Shown piece after piece: positions 42,781 to 52,773 of a stretch of 64,000 nucleotides of DNA (the first letter of the stretch is position 1; the number at the start of each line of letters is the position of its first letter). The translations under genes and the position numbers were made by a program. The notes beneath the pieces were generated by a model. The model was not told the DNA's origin. It worked only from the letters and a program-made list of their open reading frames with translations, and searched no databases. Origin of the DNA: Phialophora verrucosa (lineage: Eukaryota; Ascomycota; Eurotiomycetes; Chaetothyriales; Herpotrichiellaceae); contig MSED01000006.1 of assembly GCA_002099365.1 (NCBI GenBank), forward strand, positions 2,046,001 through 2,110,000, written 5' to 3'.

Positions 42781-44879
42781 TTACTCATTCTCCTGAGATT
42801 TACAGCTGTGGGACCAGCAGAAAGCTCCCCGCAAATTGCCTCCCAAATGAACCCTATGGCGTCCTTTGTTGAATTGCGGCTCTGCGTGCTTGACGTGAGG
42901 GTTGTCCCACTCAGGAAGCACCATTGTCTTGCCAGATATCTGCAGAACGAAGTGCTTCTCCTTTCTCGTAAACGATACCCATGGGCCAGATCCCAATGTC
43001 CAATTCCACAACTTGGCCGGGAGTGACGTAGTCTGCTCGCAGATGTGGATGAACAGGCCAGTACTCGGTCGACTTCTCGGGATCGAGTTCGCGGTGCGAA
43101 GCCCGCAGCATGCCTGTCGGGCCAAGATACTTTGTAGGATTGACGTTGGCGACCTCTTTGACCGACTTCACACTCAATTTGTGGAGAGGGACATTCGACT
43201 GCTCCATGAGTTCCCCGTCAAAGGACAACTTCCGCAACTTGACGTAGATGTCAAGATCGTTATGTTCCAGACAGGACACGAAGATCTTCAACTTCGAAAG
43301 GCCGGCGAGTGTGGTCTGCTCGGGGAAGACGTAGTCATAGGCGAGGATGTCACCGGCGGTAGAATTGGAGGAATGGACTGCGTTGTCTGTGCTCGGTGTC
43401 GTCTGCAAGGTCTTCTGAGAGGTGAGATACAGTTTCGTATACCTCGTTCGAGCAACCGGATAATCCGTTTCGACTTGATCGTAGAGCGGATACTGCATCT
43501 CGATCAGCAAGGATGCCCTTGACAACGGGGGAGCGAGCCAGAGTTCACCTTCTCTCCAAACCGATACATCGAGATCCGAGCTCTCGGAGTATCCTCCCAG
43601 CCGTTGTCTTCACCCTTTGAATAGCGGGAAAAGAACCGGTCCAAGTCCTCAACCGAGCGGTAGTAGTAGTCTTCGTACCATTCCCGGTGGGGATGGATTC
43701 TCAGCCACTTCTGATCGGTTTTGGTGTATTTCCACGCTCGGAGCGAACCCATTGTATGCAGCATGGAGGAGTACGAGCCCAGGATGTAGGAAGGGACCTT
43801 GATTTATGGTGAAGTCGACGCATCTGGATCTCCAGTAGGCATCGTAGAACTCATGAGCTTGACCCATCTCTGCAATCGACTCCTGCAGGCCGCGACCTGC
43901 GAAAGTGTCAGCGACCAACCTACGGCGCTCGGGTTGTCAGCAACAGACCTGGAACACCCCGAAGAACGCACTTCAGGAATGGCGCCCATAGGATACCGCC
44001 GCGCCGACTCACGTCTCGATGCAGATCGCTGAAGCCTTCCCACGGCGCAATTGCTTTGAGGTGAGGAGGTTGCTCCATAGCCGCCCAGTATTGCACAATA
44101 GCAAGCCACGAGTTTCCCGCCATCCCAACCGCGCCATTGCACCACTCATATTTGGCCACACACTCAATGATGTCGTAGCAGTCCTCACCTAAGACAAACA
44201 CGTGAGCTCTGAGAACGCAATCACCCAGGGCCGTGGAGCAGCACCTTCCTTGCGACCGAACGTGTGCAGATTTCCTTCACTGTTGAAAGAGCCTCGAGCG
44301 TCGGGATGAAGAACGGCGTAGCCGCGACGACACCATTCATTTGGATCCGGGCTAGATGTGGCCAGTCAGTCCGGGAGAGCACGGTTGGGCAAGAGAAATT
44401 TCAATCCTTCAAACTTTTCAAGGCCACTTCGACGATTCTTGGGAACTCCGACACGGTATGGGACCACATCTATCAGGTTTGCACCACTCCCACCCTTGCC
44501 ATACGGCGAGTGAGCCATGATGATAGGTATCTTCTTCCCACCTGTATCTGCAGGCCGGTATATATCTGCATATATCTGAGCGAGAATTAGTACTTCGCAA
44601 GTCGTACAGGTGTGAAAGACGTGGACATACCTTAACGCCATCTCGCATGACAATCTCGATATCCTTCTCGAATACGATGTCGAGCTCGAGGGGCTTGTTC
44701 TCCGGTGTCTTTTGCCAGCTTCGAGGCAAGACAGAATTTTCGTAGCTAAAGGGTACTGTAACGACTTTCGGGTCTCTGTCGGGCTCGTCTGCTGGAATAG
44801 CTTCCTGCCAAATCCACTGAAACCCATCGTCAGGGATTGAAACCTTGTTGTAGCCTGTCCAGGACTTGTCAACAGGCAT
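42781..44879 (-). pseudogene. S15/CocE-type alpha/beta hydrolase, inactivated
   Basis: A nearly complete gene of the X-Pro dipeptidyl-peptidase (S15)/CocE hydrolase family. Exon 1 (44879-44631) starts MPVDKSWTGYNKVSIPDDGF; exon 2 starts at 44575 with IYADIYRPADTGGKK. The nucleophile region GAVGMAGNSWLAIVQ and the C-terminal galactose-binding-like domain (YKTVTS-like, e.g. YTKLYLTSQKTL, DYVFPEQTTLAGLSKL, NDLDIYVKLRKLS, YLGPTGMLRASHR) are all there. Three lesions stand out. The donor of the second intron is GA, not GT (44402-44401). A one-base insertion at about 43803-43808 shifts the frame before VPSYILGSYSSML. Another extra base at about 42944-42950 shifts it before LQISGKTMVLPEWDN. Other introns (donors at 44630, GTGCGT and GTGAAC) are normal. 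Relatives hydrolyse esters or amides such as acylated amino acids or cocaine-like esters. Confidence 0.82.
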
Positions 44880-45922
44880 GACGTTCCTAGCACGGGCTAT
44901 GGACTTGGTGAAATGCAAGGAAGGGACGCTATTCGCATAAAGGAGCCAGTTTCAGGAGACACCCTTCGCCTCTAGACTGTTTGAAAAGGCGACAGTAAGA
45001 GGTTAAGAGGAAGCTCATGAAGTATCCATGCTTCCGAGTCCGCTTCTACGCCGAGAACCGTCTCCGGAGGGCCATTCAAGTCGCACTTCCGGGCGGCGAG
45101 AACGAGCAGGTCTTTACCTTGGCTGCATCATCGTGCGGAACAGACCAAGGCAAGATGCGCTGCGAGGTCTGTTCCGGCCTTCCCAAAGTGCCGTGTCTGC
45201 CGCGCCAGACATGCCATGCTTTTGGAGGAGAGAGTGGCATCTCACGCAGTCCCCATACAGACACTAGTTGCTACTGGTTAACAAGGTCCAGAGATACAGT
45301 GGCCGAGGTGTTCGGGCAATCTTGATATGAGGCAGCTCTCATAAAACTCGTATTGTCTTAAGAACGAATGGGTGCCCTTGGGTGCCTCTTCGCTTCGGTT
45401 GGGCAAAGGCACACACTGCGTCAGAATACGGCGCGTCGCTTCCACCCTGTGTGAGAGTCATGATACGCATCCACAGTATTGGCAATCAGAAGTACCACAC
45501 GACGAGTGTCGCAGGATCATAAATCAGTCTCTGATAAAACACAAGGAGTAGTATGGTGACAATTTTATTCATCATTCAATTTTCTACACAGCACGAGCTG
45601 TGGGTTGACTACGGGAGACAACGCTTTCCTTACCCTCTCAACAGGGAATCAACCATTTTGTTGCTCGTGAGAGCTTCACGTGTCTGGTACCAGTATTGTT
45701 CACAAGGTCCAATCCTCAGCCAATTTGCGTAGTGTCTCAGCACTCGTAAGTCTTCATGGTGTATCGTTAAACGTCTTGGGTGTCCACTCCATATCTCCTG
45801 GTGCGGTAGCAGTAGCCGCGATCCGTTGCGCCCCAAAAATCCAAAAATCCCAAAGCAATGTCATTAGAGTAAACATTGTCTGTTACAATGTCATACATGA
45901 TGTTTCAGTCTTCAGACATCCT
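44880..45922. other. Intergenic region right of the pseudogene block
   Basis: 1 kb without a supported gene. The short frames at 45000-45330 have no motif. It marks the right edge of the decayed block; the next gene to the right is intact. Confidence 0.45.
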
Positions 45923-47494
45923 TCATCTCAGCTTCTGCTGGGTTTCCCATCGCTGGCGGCTCTTGTTCATCTCATCTGCGTCAAACGCTGGCATCTCCGG
46001 TGTAGCTTGTTCCCTGAGAGAGCGCATACTGTTGCTCTCGGACAGTGCTGTGTTAGAACGCATTCTTCTGATGCTCAACTTGCTCTTCAGGCTACGATCC
46101 TTTCCAGGGGTGGTCGGAGGTCGGTCCGAGTCTTCCATAATGGACATCATGTTCATGACCATATCTGTAGGATGTGCTGTTGGAGTGCGAGGACGCTGAT
46201 CGTCCTTTACATTGTTTCGACTCTTGATCTTTCGCAGCTCGCGGGCGATCCGCTCGAGGGTTGATCCGGAAGATTTGTGCGTTACAGTGATATCGTCGTC
46301 CTTTGGTGGAGGCAACGGCTTCTCGAAGAGATCCTTGTCTTGGGAGACTTGGCGGCTGTGGTTACGGCTCCCATTGCTGAAGCTGCTGCTGGTGCTTGGT
46401 CTGGTCGTGTGGCTTCTTTGGCTCTGAGTCGACTTGTTGCTCTGGGCAGAGTTGCGATTGGATGAGCTGCCGGATCCGAAAGAAATAGCGGAGTCAACTT
46501 TTCGCCGGCCTTCTTCCTCGTGATCAATGGAGTTGAACGACACGGCAGTCGGCGACTGACCATGACCTGTGATGTCGTAGCACTCTTCAATGATACTGTT
46601 GGCCAGGCTAATATACTTGTCGAGGGAGTCCCGCAGGGTGACCCAGCCGTTTGCATCTTCCTTTCGCTTGGCGTGGTTCATCAGGTAGGTCAAGACCGAT
46701 GGTCCCGTCTTTTCCACTGCTGTGATGTATTTGAAGAATTGGTTGCGCTGCTGAGTCAGTATCTGAGGTGTCAGCTGCGCCGTGGGTTGAACGAAGTGAC
46801 CGGCGTTCATGTTGATGGGAGGATAAAGGGTGTTGAGCATGGCAAGACAGTTCCCTTTATCGAAGGGAGTTAGTGACAGTTCGTTGATAAGCGTCCAGCG
46901 TCGCAGTCCTAGATAGACTTGGGTGTAGAGTGCTTCAACCTTGCGCTCCCTCTCTTCAATATCCATGACCCAGCGCAGAACACCTGGGTACTTCTGTGCG
47001 AGTTTGTCCCGGTGGCTGATGTCTTCTTGATCGATACCAAGCTTGTCCAAGGCTGCCACCACCTCCCGCCGGCGTCGAACTTCCAAGTCCTTGAGGTAGT
47101 CCATCGCAGTCAGCGCTTGAGGGAAGTCTACTTGGTCGAGTTCGCGTGGAAAGCATCGCCGGACGAAGCTTGTGATGAAGCTCGGGGGTAGGGATGCTGG
47201 TTGAGAGGGGATTTGCGATATGTGTTGCACGAGGGTCGCCCTCAACTGAGCAGCGGCAGTCATGGTGGTCATGTTCTGTTGCTCCTCAACGGCCGCAGGA
47301 GGTTGTCGGGGGAAAGCATTTCCAGGCACTGATTTTGGTGAAGGGAGCGGTGTACACTGTTGATGTTGAGTCGTGGCGTTGAGAGTGTACATGGTCCGCA
47401 AGGGTATCTCATAGGTGCCGGGATAGGTCAATAGATGCTCTAGTACCCATGGATACGCGGCACCTCGGTTGTCTTCTTCCTCGACGGATGACAT
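45923..47494 (-). CDS. Conserved fungal hypothetical protein with disordered C-terminus
   Basis: Intronless, 523 aa from the ATG at 47494. I do not recognise a named family. The N-terminal two thirds are helical and well-conserved in character: YPWVLEHLLTYPGTYEIPLR, PPSFITSFVRRCFPRELDQV, ALTAMDYLKDLEVRRRREVV, RWVMDIEERERKVEALYTQV, LRRWTLINELSLTPFDKGNC and ITAVEKTGPSVLTYLMNHAK. The rest is Ser/Thr/Arg-rich and probably disordered, with a KPLPPPKDDDI segment and a polybasic patch (RSLKSKLSIRRMRS). No signal peptide, membrane segment or catalytic motif is visible, which suggests a cytosolic scaffold or regulator. The ungapped 1.6-kb frame with even codon use supports a real gene. Confidence 0.8.
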   Translation of the reverse strand: MSSVEEEDNRGAAYPWVLEHLLTYPGTYEIPLRTMYTLNATTQHQQCTPLPSPKSVPGNAFPRQPPAAVEEQQNMTTMTAAAQLRATLVQHISQIPSQPASLPPSFITSFVRRCFPRELDQVDFPQALTAMDYLKDLEVRRRREVVAALDKLGIDQEDISHRDKLAQKYPGVLRWVMDIEERERKVEALYTQVYLGLRRWTLINELSLTPFDKGNCLAMLNTLYPPINMNAGHFVQPTAQLTPQILTQQRNQFFKYITAVEKTGPSVLTYLMNHAKRKEDANGWVTLRDSLDKYISLANSIIEECYDITGHGQSPTAVSFNSIDHEEEGRRKVDSAISFGSGSSSNRNSAQSNKSTQSQRSHTTRPSTSSSFSNGSRNHSRQVSQDKDLFEKPLPPPKDDDITVTHKSSGSTLERIARELRKIKSRNNVKDDQRPRTPTAHPTDMVMNMMSIMEDSDRPPTTPGKDRSLKSKLSIRRMRSNTALSESNSMRSLREQATPEMPAFDADEMNKSRQRWETQQKLR

Positions 47495-50400
47495 GTTCAC
47501 GTAGGCGGTAATTTGAGCGCGGCTCCAAGCTGCGGAGAGCTGCCGCGTCGAGTCCTGGTATAACAGTTGCAGAGGGATGGCCGTAGAAGTGAAGAGAAAA
47601 TTCTCCCGGTGCCCAGTGATTCGAGACCCTTCTCTTGAGGTTGGCGCCGATGTGTCTGTACTACCTGCTCCCCGTCCAGTTGTCTACGACAGACGGTATT
47701 TGTCAACGAAGGAGTGTTGTGAGAGGGCGAAGAATCGGACGCGAATACAGCGGGTGGACCCGAACGTCGTGCACCGTGCGGCGTGACGACTCGTCGAGAA
47801 ATACCGTGGGAGTTAGGGTTTGGATAAATCAAAACAACAGTGAACTGATGACGACTGCTGAAAAGCTAAAACGGTGGATTTCTGGGAATCGTTGTATGAA
47901 GGCTGCTCGAAGGAAAGGATCGAGAATAGGCAATGGGTAAAGAAGGACAAAAGGCACCGTCGAGGAGTGTCCTTGGTACGACTGATGCGACAATGAGTGT
48001 GCAAGAGAGAGTGAGAGGTTGACGTGGTCCGGCAGACGGATGGTATTCTGTCCACTCGATGTGGTGTTTTGGTGTCTCGGGCACTGACCCCGAGTGTTTG
48101 TAAAAGAGTGAGTCTTGAGGCTCGAGACTTGAACCTTGGTTCTTGAGTGTCGAGAAGAACCTGCAGCAAGGACTTGGGCCGGTGAAGTAACGAACAGACG
48201 CTAACGACGGGAACTGTGAAAATGCAAGATTCTGAATGCTGTGGAGACAGCCGGATAGTGACTGGGCCGGATTCAACTTCGGCGGCAGGGGTCGGACATG
48301 GGTCTGCCGCTAAGTTGGTAGGGATCTTGTTCAGTAGGCTGCCCGATAGCTCTGCTTTTCCCGCGCGAGCACTACGAGTACGACTACTCGTAAGTTATCA
48401 CGCTGGTGATTGGAAAGTGGCTGGACTCGAATCTTCTCCAGCGCACACCACGAGCTTCCGCACATCGCACTTGATATCAGTCAGTTCCGAGTACTCATAC
48501 CCCAGGGATGAGCATCTCGAGACTCGTGTCTCGCAGGACGATCAACGCTCAACGGCAACTGGGGTTTGCTCCCTTTCCATCCCGCCGTCTTCCGATCAAC
48601 GCTCCATCTGATGTCAATCATTGATCCTCGCTGTCACACTCATCGCGTGCAGAATCTCGGGCTGCCCCGTAGTGTCTGTCGCTCATTCCCCTTCACAATT
48701 ATGACCCTTGTCGCCTTCTTGAGAGTTGAAAGTTCGAGTCTGATACAAGTCGTCCTTGGCACGTTCTCGCCCGTGACTTAGACTTTGGGCTATCTTCGTC
48801 GTCTTAATTTGGTCTTGTAGCGGACTATCAGGCTATCCATAATCCATCGCCCGGGTACGGAGTCCCAGGACTGAGGCAAGCTCTCTTGTATCCTCGCAGA
48901 GCCTAGAGATCCCTGGCGTTCGAGTGAACAAGCCAGTGAACGACCTAAAGACTCGCTCCGCCGTCCCCGTCGACGCGCTAGCCAGAGTATTGGCTCGCTA
49001 ACACGCGACCTCTAGCCCAAGCCCCTTTGTACGCTGGCGTCCACTCGGATTCAGGCACAATTCTCGGTTCTAGCCTCACCAGCCTCTAGCCTACACAAAG
49101 TCCAACAACGGAATCATCTCGCATCACTTCCATCATCATTCCCGCTAACCACGGGGCAGGTTGAATGCTACCTGACTAGGCCAGAATCAGTCTACCAAGT
49201 ACAGAGCTCTGTGCTTACTACGAGTACTCATATGGGACGATGCTCTCATCTCCAGGAAGAAATAGCAGTACTGGGACCTCCTGCGGTTGTCTTTCGTGAC
49301 CAGTGGGCTTTCGGCCCCTTCAGGTGGCTGTGATGCACTCGTGCCCTGTCAGATTACGTAGTACTCGTACTGGGTATTCCCCCAACGAGAGACAAACGGA
49401 ATTCTCCAAAGTTGAAGAGGGCTGAGGCGTCGAGCGTAAAGATGTCAGTCCCCTGATTCACCATGACGTGTTTTCTGTAGGTGGCTGTCCTGTGGCATTG
49501 AGGGGCACCAGGCTCCAAATCCTGCCTTGTCTCCTTGTCAGGGCGGGCATCTCCCACGCCAGGATTTTCACCAAACAGTCAGAAGTGGAAAAGTCTGCCG
49601 ACGCCTGCAGGGGGTTCAACCGTTCCTGAGCCGCACCATACCAGAATGAGGTTCGCGCGGCAGTGCGTGCCCTTGTCCCGGGGTGCCTGAAAGCTGCATT
49701 CGCCAGGGCACGAGGGAACGGCAGGGGTGGCCACTAATATCGCCGATAGGCCGGCCGCTCGACTGCCCCAGCGCACTATGTATGTGTGTCGTCCAGGCTA
49801 CGTTGGTGCCTTCTGCATCCTGGGGAGTTCTTCATGCTGGCTGCCCACGACAGAGTACTCGTACATACCCTGAGACTGCCAGGGTTCCCAGCACGACGCT
49901 TGATATTAATGCGACTGGAACTGGTTCGGTATGTCTCGATCCGAACCAACAACACACATGACGTGCGCTTTCTGCTGTTTCAAGAGCGTGTGACATCTGC
50001 AGGAGCCTGGCTCCAACAATCCCGCCCACACAAACCCGAGCAATCTCCTCATCATTGCTATCACGCAAAAGGCATTTTTGAGAACGGCGGGCACCAGAGC
50101 TCCACGCCCCGGTGAGGTTATCAGTTTGAGCAACATTGATCGAAACGCTGACCTGAAGAATCCGGTCGGCCCACTACTCGTAGACGAGGGGGTCAAAGTC
50201 CGAAAATTCAAGAAGCTGGTGGAACGGACGGGGTCCCGAGGCCTTTGGCTCGTGACTGGGCGTCATGTCTTCACAGTTTGTGCAACCCCACGACTTGATA
50301 TCTCGCACACAGCACGGCCGACGTTCCCACTGCTTGTCCAGCTCTCCGCTTGCTTTATCCGAGAGCAATCATGATATGAATACACAGAACTCGTAATCTC

Positions 50401-51005
50401 CTGGATGTGGAATAACCGTTGTCGAGACGTTGCTGAGTCCTCGAACCTGCGCAGCCTAGCAGCCGTTTTGGAACCCTGCTAATGATCAACTATGATCAAC
50501 TACGATCAACGGAAATTATGGGTACGCGTACCAGGTCCTGCTGTCCCGGGCGCACGGTTGCTGCTACCCAAACCCTAGCAAGGAGCAGGGTTCGCAGGAT
50601 CCGTTGACCCAGCCTAATCCGTTTCCAACGTCGTCACACTATGCTCTGGAAGGGAATGGCCTTGTTGATCGAGTGCTGGAAACACAACAAACGGCGTAGA
50701 TCTCGACACGGATTGGGGATGGGATCCAGCCCTCTGACCATGGCCCGTCTCTTTTGGACTCTCCCCTCTTGGTGGTCGCTGGTGCTGAAGATTCATCGCC
50801 CCCAATCCCGCACTATTCGTACTATACTGGGTCTCCAAGACTCATTACAACATCAATGGTGCTGACGAAACACACAGCGCTATTATGCTTCGAAACCTCC
50901 TCCAGGCTTCTTACTTGGAGCAGACAGTAAAATCCCCTTTAGCCACCCGGATGGACACATTGGTCGTACGCAGGACTTGGACTGCGTACTACAGCCATAA
51001 CCTCT
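47495..51005. other. Long gene-free stretch with TACGAGTA palindromes
   Basis: 3.5 kb without a supported gene. The first 0.8 kb is probably the leader and promoter of the minus-strand gene to the left. Further right, the sequence repeatedly contains TACTCGTA, TACGAGTA and GAGTACTC palindromes (about 48373, 48385, 48489, 49219, 49355-49370, 49853, 50175), and a 10-bp triplicate at 50481. Frames here are short and contain no motif. Confidence 0.5.
50481..50510. repeat. 10-bp tandem triplicate (GATCAAC)
   Basis: Three 10-bp units, AATGATCAAC, TATGATCAAC and TACGATCAAC, in direct succession within non-coding DNA. Confidence 0.85.
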
Positions 51006-52397
51006 TCAGGCATCGCTCTCTTCTTCCGGAGAGCTTTTCCCACTTTGCTCTGACTCGGCTAGATCGCTCAAAGCCCACTCGCCCAGAAATCCTTCCTCTT
51101 TAACAGAACTGATCAGGTTGACCCCGTTCTTCTCCGCCCACTCCACCACTTTGGACCGATGGATGATCATCGTTGCCAATTCCTCGGAGTCGGCTTCGGC
51201 GACTGGTGCCTGAGACGCAGTCGCGGTACCGTTCGCTTCACTCGCCAAGGTCCTTGTGTGTTTCCGTCGCGGCGACGCCAATTTACAGATTCCCATTTCG
51301 GTCAGGGCAGCAACGACATCCTCACCTAACATGCCGGTTCGATCACCAATCTCCTTAACTGTCATCTCCTCCTTCCTCAGCTGGACAGTCTTTCTGCTCC
51401 GGCCGTTGGCAGTATCAAACACTCTTCTCGCATCGGCATCTGCGCTTTGACCCATGATGAATCGGGCGATGCGTTCGGACCAGAACCTCAGGTATGATTT
51501 CCTGCCCATGGCGCTCAAGGGCTTTTCCGGGCCTCCAATCACTCCGCCTTCCCACTCCCATCCGCTGAGCTTGTAGGAGATCGCCATCAGCAATTGGCCC
51601 AGTTGACGGTGTTGGAAGGGCGGGAAGATCAAAATGCATGCTAGATTGTTGGAATCCCACGACAGATTCTCTTTGGAGAAGAAACCAAGCACGCGTGTTT
51701 GGTAGAGGATGTCATCCTCGTCGCCTGCGTTTGTAGACGAGCTCCGTGTCCGCCCACGTGTCTTTGGTGGTGCCGGAGACGGTGCATTCTCCGGCTTGGT
51801 ATAAGTCAGGACGTAATATTTGAAGCCGCCAGTGTCAAAGAAGACGCTCTTCTGCTCGAGGAACAATTTGCCAAACAGCGACAGGTTCTGGCAGTACAAT
51901 TTCTCCTTTTCGCCGTCAATTTCCCAGACTGCGTAGCCTTCCCATTCGTAGACTTTGAAGGCCGATTCCGGCACTGGTTGGTTGTGCTCTTGCCCCAACG
52001 AGCGGAGCCGGCGATGATGGGCGAGGTGCTGGGGTAAGTGTTGCTGGACAGGCGTGTAGCGAAAACAACACGGACAGACGTGGAGAAGTGGGCAGACCGG
52101 TTCCTCTACCCTCATCGAACTATGCTGTCCGCTGTGATGCCCGTGAGGCCCATGGCCATGCCCGTTCCTTGAGTCCGACCCCGACGTGACCGAGCCATTT
52201 CCAAGTCCTGGTTGCTGGAGGATAATGCTGTCTGGATAAGGGGAGTAATACCACGCGTCAAAGAGCAGATTCCCCAGTACTACTTGATGGATGTTGCGGT
52301 TCAGAACCCTCAACGAGGCGCGGCGGGAGCGGTGAGGTGAGCCTTCTGGAAGGACAGCGGTAGACGTCGTCGTTGCTTTGTCTATGGCGGAGGGCAT
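51006..52397 (-). CDS. MYST-family histone acetyltransferase, SAS2-like
   Basis: 463 aa from the ATG at 52397; the frame extends 27 codons upstream without an ATG. The MYST zinc finger is CPCCFRYTPVQQHLPQHLAH (about residues 108-127, C2HC). The catalytic domain follows: VYEWEGYAVWEIDGEKEKLY, CQNLSLFGKLFLEQKSVFFD, GFKYYVLTY, then LGFFSKENLSWDSNNLACIL with the catalytic-type cysteine, IFPPFQHRQLGQLLMAISYK as the acetyl-CoA loop, and GGPEKPLSAMGRKSYLRFW with the catalytic glutamate. The order and spacing match Sas2-like enzymes, which acetylate histone H4 Lys16. The CoA loop is QHRQLG where most MYST enzymes have Q-R-x-G-Y/L-G, so it has diverged. A proline/charged insert (PAPPKTRGRTRSSSTNAG) splits the domain, and the last 100 residues are acidic. 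A winged-helix-like segment (MTVKEIGDRTGMLGEDVVAAL) follows the domain. Confidence 0.9.
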   Translation of the reverse strand: MPSAIDKATTTSTAVLPEGSPHRSRRASLRVLNRNIHQVVLGNLLFDAWYYSPYPDSIILQQPGLGNGSVTSGSDSRNGHGHGPHGHHSGQHSSMRVEEPVCPLLHVCPCCFRYTPVQQHLPQHLAHHRRLRSLGQEHNQPVPESAFKVYEWEGYAVWEIDGEKEKLYCQNLSLFGKLFLEQKSVFFDTGGFKYYVLTYTKPENAPSPAPPKTRGRTRSSSTNAGDEDDILYQTRVLGFFSKENLSWDSNNLACILIFPPFQHRQLGQLLMAISYKLSGWEWEGGVIGGPEKPLSAMGRKSYLRFWSERIARFIMGQSADADARRVFDTANGRSRKTVQLRKEEMTVKEIGDRTGMLGEDVVAALTEMGICKLASPRRKHTRTLASEANGTATASQAPVAEADSEELATMIIHRSKVVEWAEKNGVNLISSVKEEGFLGEWALSDLAESEQSGKSSPEEESDA

Positions 52398-52769
52398 CGT
52401 GATGGAATCATCGCTGTACGGGAGATGCGCATCTTTGGGCAACACCTGTGATTGTCGTGTCCTGGCCGCGCTGTTCAATGCTGCGTTTGCCTGGGACCAG
52501 AAGCCAATGCTGTGCCTCTGTGTCGAGAATGTTCGTCGTTGAAGTCACCGCCGCACTTGTTCAAGCAGCCAATCATCGTCGGCGGTGGCGTGGCTCACAA
52601 AAGGCCAGCATGTTGAATTCACATTCCTGACAATGACAGCGACGACCCGCTTCTCATCTCACGCTCTTTATTCGTTTATTCCCCCCTTCATCTCTGTACA
52701 CTACTACAGTAGATTTCTTTTCTCTCTTTGTATTACACCTTGCGAGGACGACTGCACTGCTATGCAATT
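52398..52769. other. Divergent promoter region, MYST/DnaJ
   Basis: 372 bp between the divergent starts of the acetyltransferase gene and the ER DnaJ gene. The last 90 bp on the plus strand are C/T-rich (TTTATTCCCCCCTTCATC, TTCTTTTCTCTC), typical of a transcription start region. It includes the minimal upstream ORF described separately. Confidence 0.5.
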
Positions 52770-52773
52770 ATGA
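52762..52773 (+). promoter_or_regulatory. Three-codon upstream ORF overlapping the main start
   Basis: ATG CAA TTA TGA precedes the DnaJ-TPR coding region, and its stop codon TGA shares the bases TG with the main ATG (52770-52772). A ribosome that translates this ORF must terminate on top of the true start, so efficient expression would need leaky scanning or back-stepping reinitiation. Whether the transcript includes this ATG is not shown by the sequence alone. Confidence 0.55.
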
